64,000 nt of DNA from Zasmidium citrigriseum (taxonomy: Eukaryota > Ascomycota > Dothideomycetes > Mycosphaerellales > Mycosphaerellaceae), in assembly GCA_002786025.1 (NCBI GenBank), contig NHNW01000012.1, positions 806,001 through 870,000 of the forward strand. The letters run 5' to 3'. Under the pieces are notes generated by a model. That model was given only the letters and a program-made list of their open reading frames with translations, was not told the origin of the DNA and ran no database searches. The translations under genes and the position numbers were made by a program. Position 1 is the stretch's first letter; each line of letters opens with the position of its first letter. This document shows, one piece after another, positions 1 to 9,749 of this stretch.

Positions 1-1503
1 TTGCTACTCACGAGTCAGCAGCTTCCTCAAACGCCCAAGGTGCATCAACATACCTCCACTACTCCATGCCCAAAACCATCGATTCATCTCCTTGGTCTGC
101 TCATCAGAAGCCTCCAGCCATCGATGCGGGTTCCAATTCTCAGGATCTGGAAACACGTCCGGGTTCCGATGAAGGATATGCGCAGAAGAGTGAACTTTGA
201 CATTCGGCGGAATGTTCTCGTAGCCTGCAAGACTGCATCCCAGAGCCGGCGTGAGTCGAACCTGTCCACCTGGTACAGCAGGCCAACGTCGAAGCGTCTC
301 TTGTAAGATGGCGCCGAGCAGCGGAATACTGTCGACCGCCTTCAGGTCAGGCAGCTCGACTCCTTCTTCAGAAGGGAACTTCAGCGGTGGATCGAGCTGA
401 AGGAGGTCTTCTCTGAGTTTCTTCTGCAGCTCGGGATGTCGCGAGAGTTCGTAGAATACGAAGGACAAGGTATCGCCACTTGTCTCCATGGCCGCTGCAC
501 TGTGGTCCATCATCTCACTTGCGAGTTCCCAACGATATGGATAGTCCTTGGTGCCAGAGCTCGCTTTGTCTTCGTCTGTCTTCCGCAAAGCAGCTCGTTC
601 TGCGGCGTAGATAATCGGCTCATATCCCGACTTGACATCCTCTCCAGAGACCAACATCTCCTCTGCCTGGCCACACTTCCCCAAAATCCAGTCCAACACC
701 TCTTCACCCGCGTTCGAGACACCCTTGGGAACAACATTCACCCCAACCCTCTTCAGACCGTTCAACAGCCTCTCGAATTGATCCAACCAAAAATACCACT
801 CCCTCCTCCCAAAGAAAGCACCCATATACCAATCCCTCTCCCCTGCATCCAGTAGAAACTTCGATCCCAGATCCAGCCCAAATTGAAACGTCATGAATGA
901 GTCCATGGCGTATGCGTAGCTCAGCTTGAACATACAAACCGGCGTGCCGGCTTCCGCACACTGGGACAGTTGTGGTAGGAGACGATCAAAGAGGACGCTT
1001 CGAGAGGTTACGCGGAGGGCTGAGGAGGTCATGACGTTGGATTTGGAGTAGACTTGGGAGAGCATTCGACGGCGGAGGCCGTGGTCTTTGGGGTTGGTCA
1101 TGCAGAGGAGGTTGGGGGTCCTGTTCAAGTCTCTTCAGCAGCTGGTGTTGTCGATGGGTGACAAGGGGTGGACGTACCCATAATTCTCAAATCTCCTGAT
1201 ATAAAATGTGTCTTTCGCCCATCCACCGCCGTAGATCGTCTTTAGCCCTCCCTCGTAACAGTTGACGCTGAGCTCATTCGGCGCCAATCGTACGATTGGA
1301 CCAAGTCTTTTGTGGAGGTCCAACAGAGTTTGATTCTCGATATTTCGCCATCTGATGGAGAGGATCCAAAGGTTCGTGATACGGGCCCAAACGTTCGCGG
1401 CAGGAACTTTGGAAAGGGGAGATAGAAAGAAGGGAACGATGAGGAATTGCCAGAGGCAAAGGAGGAAAGCCGATGAAGTGATGAGATAGATGCTGGCTGC
1501 CAT
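1..1503 (-). CDS. Cytochrome P450 monooxygenase, runs off the left edge
   Basis: This is a membrane-anchored fungal P450. Exon 1 is 1178..1503 and begins at an ATG with a hydrophobic N-terminal anchor. A 57-bp intron (1121..1177, GTACGT donor) joins it in phase to exon 2 (1120 downward). Visible landmarks are the SGDT of the I helix, the K-helix ETLRRWP (ExxR), and a PERF-like stretch around NPHRW. After FWAWSSGG one expects a Gly-x-x-x-Cys-x-Gly haem loop, but the frame goes straight to MLMHLGRLRKLL, so no haem cysteine is seen. Either about three codons are lost, or the exon ends at a GTATGT at 48..53 and the loop lies beyond the window. A strong GTGAGT donor at 6..11 favours continued coding. 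The substrate is unknown. The family call is firm; whether the enzyme works is not. Confidence 0.85.
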
Positions 1504-1844
1504 GATCGTAGTTTCCTGCTTCTGTGATCTTCAAGTCTTCAAGCATCGAGTGATATCTGTTCAATCTTTTATCAACATCGACAACGACATGCGTCCTTCG
1601 TCAGCGGCGACAACCACACAGCCTCGTCCTCGACTCTTTGGCATGATAGCCTGTAGTCGTCGCTTCCAGCAATCATGTACGACTTCGAGATAGAAGATGG
1701 TCCACTGCCCATCGCCACGAGCTAGCTTGCTCGGGTAGCTGTTTACGAACCTGCATGTGCATCACTAGCTCTTCTCGGGTCGAGAGCTTCGTTCGCGAGG
1801 GTTGCCAATGATCTCAAGGCAGATACTTTCGCAATCGAACATGC
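1504..1844. other. Intergenic, P450 5' side
   Basis: This 341-bp gap lies between the P450 start and the stop of the Zn2Cys6 factor. Both genes are on the minus strand, so it should hold the P450 promoter and the regulator's 3' end. I see no further gene in it. Confidence 0.5.
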
Positions 1845-4414
1845 TCAAGGCTGGTTATTGACATTGTTACCCCATTGCATCCAACTCTGATCAACGGGGA
1901 CCGGCTGCCACCAATCCATCTGTTCCATGCTCTCGGCGAAATTCGCAGCTTCAGACAACTCCCCAGGAAATGACTCCCACATCATGCCATCCCAGAACTC
2001 ATTCATCGCAGCTTCGGCGTTGGGGTTCATATTCCAAGTCTGAGGTTGCATGAAAGCGTGATCGTGAGCTCCAAAAGGAACACCATAAGGATCTCCTATC
2101 GGACTTATCAACCCCTGGTTGGTCATGCTCTGCTCGGGCTGTTGAGGAGGTTGCACAGATTCCCGCCGTTGCATCATCTCTTGCTGCTGCTGATGGAGCT
2201 GGGCGTGGTGCTCGCTAACGTACTTGGTGGCGTCGTAGAGGCGCTGGACGACGTCTCTGCTCTTCTTCGCAGCAACCGACCAGCGGGTCATTCTGCCGAA
2301 GAACTCGATCGACAGCTCGATCTCTCTGCGCCATTTGTCGACGTCGTCGTCGCTACCGGGTATGATTGAGGACCCTTCTCCGGGAGTCGTCACTGGGCTG
2401 TCTGTTGGGACATGTTTTGGTGGTAGCGCCAACACCGAGAATAGCGACACCAGCGGGACCATGACTGCCTGGTACATCATCCAGACGGCATTCCAGCCAG
2501 ATATGAGCGACTCTTGAGCTGTCTCATTGATGTCGGCAATGGTCTGTCCAGCAACGATACGGCAACGTCCGACGGCCAGCTTCTCCTCCGTCGACATGTT
2601 GGCATATGGCGTTCTCTTCAGTGCGGTAGCTAGTAATAACGGTCTATGCATCAATATCCGTAGGTTCTGATATCTCCAGTGCATGACGGCCCTCGGTGTT
2701 TTCAACACTTCAGGACAAGCTGTCTTGTCGCGCTCAGGGGGCTGCGAGAAGTCGACTACGGGCTTGCCAGACGCATTCGAAGCCTGGGGAGAGATGTGTC
2801 TGACCTCTCCACTGACCGATTCTCGTTTCCCATTCAGCTGAGGTCGGTCGACAACATCTGCAAGTATGGGCGGCAGGTCGTCGTGCCATTTCTCCAACTC
2901 CGCATCCAAAGTGAACAACTCGTCGAATCCAATAAGTGAATGAGCAGCCAACAGATCCTGTACCTTAGTAGCAATCTTGCAGAATGCGATGTTGTGGATG
3001 ATCGGCAGAAGTCTCAACGACGCCAGATACTGGGCGTTGTTCATCTGCTCGGGGACCCGTGGTGTTTGGATGGTGATTCCATCGCCCGTTCGTCCAAGTG
3101 ACGGTCGTCCGGTCGTGATACTAGCCCACGAGTCCAGGATGTAGAGACTCCACCAAGTCCTCCTTCTGATTTCGACCGGCACTTCCAGCCCACTCATGAT
3201 GACTGTGCCACCCGGAGCACCAGATCGATGAGTGTCACTGTACTCTCTATGAAGCCCATGGGCTGTCGCCATCCTCAAAGTCGCACCCATGACACCATTT
3301 GCTTCGTTTGGCCTATTCAGCCAATGCAAGTAGTACCCGCTGAGCAGTGCGGACGCCTGGAGCACGTATAAGCTTCCACTTCCAAAGCCCTCCACATCCA
3401 AATGCTTTCTTGCCCGTTGATAGAAAGCTATGTGATCTTCGTTGTCGCAGGTCGAGTTGGCGAGCGCACCTAATGCCCAGACCATGTTCAGCAGTGACAG
3501 CCACGCCGTATCTTTGCGGGTCCCATAGAGATAGCTATGTCGGAACTGGTCTTCGTCGATCATGGGCATCAAGACATGGATGTGAGCGAAGTATGAGTCG
3601 ATAAGCCTCTCGCCGACGTCCGCTGGAGGAAGGTAATAGGGGTCCGGATCAAGAACATAAGGAGGCGGCGTGGAGCTTCGGCTGGGTTCGGTAGTTTCGG
3701 CGGAGGTCTGAGCGATGAATGGACGAGCGATAGGGGCGGTCTTGAAGATGACCTTCATCGCCGCGTTGATGGAAGAAATGCCGACGTATGTCGAAGCCTT
3801 GTCCACGGAAAGTGACAGCCCATTTACATCATCCGAAATCCCCTGGATTTTGTCCCGCAAACGCTTCGCTTCGTCAGTCTCGGGATCCTGCTCAGGCGCT
3901 TGCTCCAAGGCTTCGAGACTCTCAGCACCTTCAGACTTCTGGATGGTGCCTGAGATACCATGCGGTGGATCTGGAGTATTCCCTGGTGATGCATGTGGTG
4001 CTGGCAGAGTGACGGCGAGGTTGATCAGTCCTTCCCTCGATAGAGATACGAAATCCTCGAGCTCCTTCCCAGGAAACAGGCGGTGAAATACAGAGTGATA
4101 CTGCTCGACTTGAGACTGCAATTTGTCTACGAGTCTATTCACAGATTAGAGTCGTACATCAATATGCGATGGGCCGCTTACTTCCTCGATGGCACAACTC
4201 TCTGAGCTGGCTTTTGGTACATGCACTGCTCGGGATGCTGATACCACTGGCACTGGCCACACGGCTGGCTGCCATCACATCGAATCTTGCGCCGGCGACA
4301 TTCGACGCAGGCGTTGCTCGTCGATATCCTCCTGGACCCTCCGCTCGGGCGTGCGCCTTTGCCACCTTCGCCCTCGGCTCCCGCAGCACTTGAGGCCTGG
4401 AATGTGTGGTACAT
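1845..4414 (-). CDS. Zn2Cys6 fungal-specific transcription factor
   Basis: This is a nuclear DNA-binding regulator of 840 residues in two exons, 4182..4414 and 1845..4134, split by a 47-bp intron with a GTAAGC donor. The in-frame ATG at 4414 was chosen; the frame stays open upstream only from a GTG. Residues 36-64 carry the six-cysteine binuclear zinc cluster (C36, C39, C46, C52, C55, C64, with the basic RRRKIRC core). A short linker and a coiled stretch (LVDKLQSQVEQYHSVFHRLF) follow. The middle, about residues 250-600, is the fungal_trans regulatory domain, with YFAHIHVLMPMID near its start and the conserved EVRRRTWW-like EIRRRTWWSLY. The C-terminus is glutamine-rich and acidic, suiting an activation region. 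The targets are unknown; the neighbouring P450 is a candidate by position only. Confidence 0.92.
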
Positions 4415-4972
4415 GGTCGCGCGATCGTCGTTCACATGCAGTGAGCGCCTCTCAGCGGCACAGCAGGCGTCGAGGGCATCTCATAGATATCTGCTCGGGC
4501 GCGTGGTCTGACATGTCTGGGGTGTGGAAGGGTGAAGGGTCCTAAAGTTGGGTTCTCGGTTTCGATCGATGTCAGTGCTCAGCGTGCTGCAGGGCTGAGA
4601 GCACATGGGCAGACAAGCAGACGGGCTGTATGGGCTCGCTAGTCGGACACCCCGGGCGCTCTTTTCTTGGAGGTGTTGTTCGGGATGCACCCCGCAGCGC
4701 TTGCCTTTCGTTCCCGCTCGCTAGGATGAAGTGAATGCGGGATTGCCGTCAAGGTTCACGCGGTCTGGCTCGGCAAGAATCACGAGGCTGGGAGATCGTG
4801 GTCTGGAAACTTCACTAACTCATGGCTTCAACTCAGGGCTGGCTATAGAAGAGATGCTGTGTCTGTCGAGTAGCACGGATGATGACGAGAAAAAGGACGC
4901 TGCTTTGCAATCCGCCGAGCTGCAGCGCTCGATGCTGAGATGCACCAATGAACAACGCAAGAATTCTTCCGA
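4415..4972. other. Intergenic, promoter side of the Zn2Cys6 gene
   Basis: This 558-bp gap lies between the regulator start and the beta-mannosidase stop. Short open frames occur on both strands, but none resembles a known family or shows splice logic. It is likely 5' UTR and promoter plus the mannosidase 3' UTR. Confidence 0.5.
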
Positions 4973-7609
4973 TCAAGGCGCACCGAGATACGTCCACTTG
5001 AGAGCTTTGTCGTTCGAGCTCAAGCCTCTGACTGTAACGACTTGCTCGTCTCCCGGAACCACGTCAATAGCACTGTCGTTGACCAGCACGCCCTCTCGTT
5101 CCTCAAACACGAGACCTTTGGTGGGCTTGGCTGCTTTGATGGCAATCTTGTGACCCGAAGGTGTGACTTGAACCCCTCGATCACTGAAATCGAGGTACTT
5201 CAGGGGCTGCGGCCAGTCGACGTCTCTTGATACGATTTCTCCGGCGACCCAGATTCGTGCAGCTAGAACATGAGGCTCTTCTCTGGCGTTGTCGATTACG
5301 CCGGTGAGAATCTCCGTGGTGCCGTTGGCGACGATCGTGACATCCTTCTTCACGATGCTCTCTTTGATGTCTTTGCCGGTGGCGATGCTGATGAAACGTA
5401 ACTCGACGGTGGCCGTGACTTCCTCAGTCTTGGAGCTCGCGACCCAGCACTCATAGTCTAGAGTCTTGGCCGGTCTCGCGTGCACAACACTCCAGTCATG
5501 ATGTGCTCTCTTCACTGCGACTGCAACAGGGGCAAGTACACGCCTCACGGCATAGTAGCTCGGCTTCTTGCGCAGAAAGTAATCGACAATTGACCACGAG
5601 GTCACTGGCCAGCAGTCATTCAACTGCCACAGGAGAGCACCTCCACAGAATCTTTTCTGACCCCATTGCTTTCGCCAGCCCCTATACCCGAACATCAGTG
5701 CTTCGGCTTGGCTGAGCTGTGTTAGGTGGATGAATTTCTCCAGATCGGTCTGTGTTCGAAAGTTCTCCACCAGATACGTCGCTATTCGACGTTCGTGTCC
5801 GTCTGCTTTGTTGTGGAAATCGATCATGTGGCTTTGAGGGTAGAGTTGCGAAGGGTCCGTGACATACCACTTGATGGTGTCGATGTGTGGGAATGCTTCC
5901 ATCCCGAACTCGCTGTTGAAACGACCGCCTAAGGTGTCGAAAATCTGATACTTCTCTTGCGTGCCGTGCCAGACATTCCACTGATGCATATCGCCAACCG
6001 TGGGATCGCTCGAGATCTTGCCGTCGCTCCAAGGGGAGCCTGGATGATATGGTACGTGTGGTGTGTGGGCGGCTACAACATCCGGAAGCAGCTTTTCGTA
6101 GATGTAGCGAGCCGGAAAGTCGGTCTTTAGCCAGATCTGTGGATCTTTATCTTCATAGTCGTAAGTAAGCCCCATTTGCTCTTGTACCTGGTAGTCCTCG
6201 TTGTTGCCGGCATAGATCACGACTGAAGGATGGTGCCGTAAGCGTTTGGTCTGGCAGACAGTCTCTGCTTCGATCGACTTGAGTATCTCCGGAAAGCATG
6301 GATAGTTGCCGCATCCGAACATGAAGTCCTGCCAGACCAACACGCCCAGTTGATCACAAGTCTCGTAAAAGACGTCCTCTTCCCATATACCCCCGCCCCA
6401 TATTCGGATCATGAGCTGGTAGCCGTCAACCATCATCTCGAGCCATTTCCGGTATCTCTCTTTCGAGATCCGAGGTGTGAAGCTATCGGCTGGTATCCAG
6501 TCGCTTCCGCCGCAGAACACATCGATGCCGTTGACCCTGAAGAAGAATGTCTTCCCAATTTCATCCGGTTGTTGGACGAGCTCGGCCTTGCGGAAGCCAG
6601 TCCGTTTCGTTATCGTGTGCAGCTTTTGATCACCATTGAACAGCGTCACGGATATGTCGTAGAGTGGTTGTTGTCCGTAGCCATGAGGGTACCATAGCCT
6701 TGGCTTGTTGATATGGAAGTCGAAACTCGCCTGTCCATCGCTACTGATGTCTGCAGAATGGGCAAAGACCTGTTCACCGCCCAGGGAAGCGACAAATTCG
6801 ACTCTGTTCCCGCTCTGGCCTTCACAAGTAGCCTTGATGGAGCCGCTGACCTTGTCATGGCCTCTTGAGACTTCGTAGTCGATTCTGACCTCTTCGACTC
6901 GTCCATGATATGTCTCAAGTCGAACCGCACGCCAGGGACCGCAAGGAGATAGGACCGGTCCCCTGAGACACTGTCAGCACTAAATACGCGTACATCGCCC
7001 ATTTACATACCAATCCCATCCCCAATGGTATTGAGCCTTGCGGACGGCCAAGCGAGCCATGTCGCCGTTGAAGCCAACCCACTTGTGTTCTGGATGGGCG
7101 TCTTTAATCTTCCGTGCTTCGAGCATGGCAGACTTGAAGTCGATCTCCAAAAGAGCCTCCTTATCGGGTTTCAAATGGTCTGTAACATCAATGCGGTGCA
7201 TAATCCACATGTTGTCGCTGTTCAGGATGACTTTGCCATTTAACTTGACGGTTGCGAATGTGTCCAGCCCGTCGAATGCCAGTACATGCTTGACCCCATC
7301 GTCTCCGACTGGCAGTCCTGGAATTGCAACACGGTATGTCCATGATGCCTCATTCACCCATTCGCACTTCAACTCGTTGAATCCCAGGAATGGGTCTTCG
7401 ATTCTGTAGCATTGTGATCAGCTGCTTGCAAAATACATTGAATAAGACGAGGTATACTTCTTGTTGTCCAGTAAGTCCAAATGAACATTAGTAGGCACTT
7501 TCTTGACCGGCAGCCATTCCTCAGTCCCTGACCGCTTGAACTCCCAGCCAGTGACGAGCTCTTGAACCTGCATAGCTTGTATGCTGGGCGTCTTTGGAAT
7601 GTCGCCCAT
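4973..7609 (-). CDS. Intracellular beta-mannosidase, glycoside hydrolase family 2
   Basis: The enzyme removes terminal beta-1,4-mannose residues from manno-oligosaccharides with retention. Three exons (7458..7609, 7011..7403, 4973..6962) with 54- and 48-bp introns encode 844 residues, the usual size for the mndB-type cytosolic enzyme. No signal peptide is present, unlike the secreted mndA type. The N-terminal sugar-binding jelly roll (WTYRVAIPG, NGKVILNSDNMW), the AQYHWGWDWGP motif spanning intron 2, and the GH2 barrel with SDWIPADSF and RIWGGGIWE are all visible. The acid/base glutamate is E437 in YAGNNED and the nucleophile is E533 in FNSEFGMEAFP; both are intact. The C-terminal beta-sandwich domains follow. 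It probably acts in hemicellulose oligomer or N-glycan turnover. Confidence 0.96.
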
Positions 7610-8111
7610 TGCCTAAGGCTGAAATATAATTAGGGGGATTAGGTTGAGATATGAGACTCATTCAAGGTTTCGAGTGCAACAACACATAGAATTAATAAGG
7701 TCGGCCGTCTCCACTTGTCTGGCACGCGTGCAGCAGAGAATGGGGCCGGCGGTTTACTTCCCTTGATCAAAGAGGCAATGCAAATGTCTGGCTGTCACAG
7801 TGGCATTGGCCTCGCCTGCAGGACGGCATTTGATAGTGGGTATCGTCGTTGGACAGATGCGAGGCACGGCGGCCGGAGCCCTTCAGTCTGCGTCGTTGTG
7901 GGAGAAGGAGGTGACGTTCCGGGCCCAAAGGAGGAAGGCGCTGTCGCCTTGGCGAGACTTCGGTCGTACCAGCCACTTTTGTTCACATGCATAGCGTGCA
8001 TTGATCGACGTTCACAATTTGTGGAAGGAATGGCCGTAATTGTGTTGCCTGCATGTCAAGTGTCAACAACAACAACAACGATGAGCTACAAAGGTACTTA
8101 AAGGTTGCAAC
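7610..8111. promoter_or_regulatory. Divergent promoter region, beta-mannosidase / acetyltransferase
   Basis: This 502-bp interval lies between two genes that point away from each other, so it must hold both promoters. It contains an AT-rich patch near 7620-7640 and a short CAA-repeat tract at 8064..8078. Short ORFs here look like chance frames. Confidence 0.5.
8064..8078 (+). repeat. (CAA)5 microsatellite
   Basis: Five perfect CAA units lie 34 bp before the first ATG of the acetyltransferase gene, probably in its 5' UTR. CAA tracts in fungal leaders are unstructured; I infer no specific function. Confidence 0.7.
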
Positions 8112-9595
8112 ATGCAGGCCATTCGTCCAGCTGGTAAGCTTTCTCACCACAGATTCTCGCAATTCAGGCTAATCTGGGTACTACAGGAAATAATGAACGG
8201 CGGTGCATAACTCGAGATGTCCTTGGACTCTATGGCTCCATTATCACGGTTGGCACATATGCTTCTCAAGATCATCAACATGGCCTATCGAAGGATCTGA
8301 TCTACAAGACCTTGAAGCAATGCATTGAAAATCACCCAACCTTGGCGACCATAGTCCAGGACTCACGGACGGAAAAGCCGCAGCTAGCAAAGGCTACAGA
8401 GATAGACCTCACCAACCATGTTTACCTACTCGAGCCTACGAGTACTGAACCCCAAGAGACTGCTATTCAACAACTTCTAGAACGAGCCCACAGCGACCCC
8501 TTGACGGACTACGAGACCCGTCCCCAATGGCGACTGTACGCAGCCCCCGATACCTCGACCAAGTCCACCCACGTGGCATTCGCAACATCCCATGCCCTGG
8601 CCGACGGCATGTCAGGCTTCCTCTTCCACAAAACCTTCCTTGAAGCCCTCCGCCAATCGTCAGAACTCCCATTCGACGCAGACCCTATCTTCTCACCTCA
8701 AACATCGCGGACCCTCGCACCCGCGCTGGAACAGGCCGGCAACCTCAGCATCTCCTGGTCATTCCTCATCGGACCTCTCGTGGGAGAGTTCTGCCCCCCA
8801 TGGCTGGCCAGGATGCTAGGCTTCAGCAAGGACCAGCCTGAATCCAGCAAACCATGGTGCGGCGCCACAGCACGACCGACAAGACCAGAAGCAAATGCAC
8901 TCGTCGAAACTGCAGTCCACGTCACAGCGATCCCGCCAGAAATTCTGCAAAGCGCGATAGCCGCCTGCAGGAAGCACGACGCCCGCCTGACAGGTCTCCT
9001 CAACCATCTCATGTGCCGCGCGCTCGCCCGCAACCTGCATGCTCGCGGGAAGGAGTACAACACATTCGTGACCGAAACAGCCATCGATCTGCGCCGGTGC
9101 TTACCGGCGGAGTTCCAGCAAAGCATGGGTAACTACGTTTCAGCAGTGACAGAGACGGTCGAGATTTCTTCCTCGTCCCTGGATTCGGGAGTCTTAGACT
9201 GGGAATCCATCCAAGCCAGCACGAAACGCTTGAGTGAGAAATCCAAAACTCTGGCAGATCAACCCACAGGTCTGCTAAAGTACCTCTCCAACTATCGGGA
9301 ATGGACGCTGAAGAAAGCCTCAACGCCCGCAGAAGCCTCCTTCGGCATGAGTAATCTAGGCACCTTCGACGGCGGCGACAGCACAACAGACTGGACCGTC
9401 AAAGACATGATCTTCTCCCAATCCGCAGAAGGCACCGGCTCACCCTTCAACCTCAACGTGGCATCCGGGAAGCACGGATCGCTGATGCTCGTTGTGACGT
9501 GGATGCCAGGGATGTTCGGCTTGGAAGACGAAAGGTTGTTCGTTCAGGATGTGATGCAGGATGTCGTGGCACAGCTCGAGGGCGTTTCAGCGTGA
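8112..9595 (+). CDS. Alcohol acetyltransferase / condensation-like acyltransferase
   Basis: A tiny first exon (8112..8133) joins across a 53-bp intron (8134..8186, GTAAGC, CTACAG) to 8187..9595, giving 476 residues. The join adds a conserved-looking start (RRCITRDVLGLYGS), which is why I prefer it to a start at 8312. The active-site HxxxDG motif is present as HALADG (H143, D147, G148), typical of the chloramphenicol-acetyltransferase-like fold of AATase, the PapA5-like family and NRPS condensation domains. The C-terminal half has the DFGN-like region replaced by FGMSNLG. The likely reaction is transfer of an acetyl or acyl group from CoA to an alcohol or amine. The substrate is unknown, and no carrier domain is attached. 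Confidence 0.85.
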
Positions 9596-9749
9596 AAGTG
9601 AATCTGGCTCTTGGCGCTTCTAGAACGACAGCTCGCGCTGTTCTGATCTTAGATCTCCAAAGGTGACCTGAGTAATGTCTAATGAGTACAGTATCCTAGA
9701 AGTGAATCAACGTGGCATCTTTAGAGGAACATGCCGTATTTGCTGCTCT

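Noticed and set aside
4415..4435. Start of the Zn2Cys6 factor at 4435
   Set aside because: That codon is GTG; the first in-frame ATG is at 4414.
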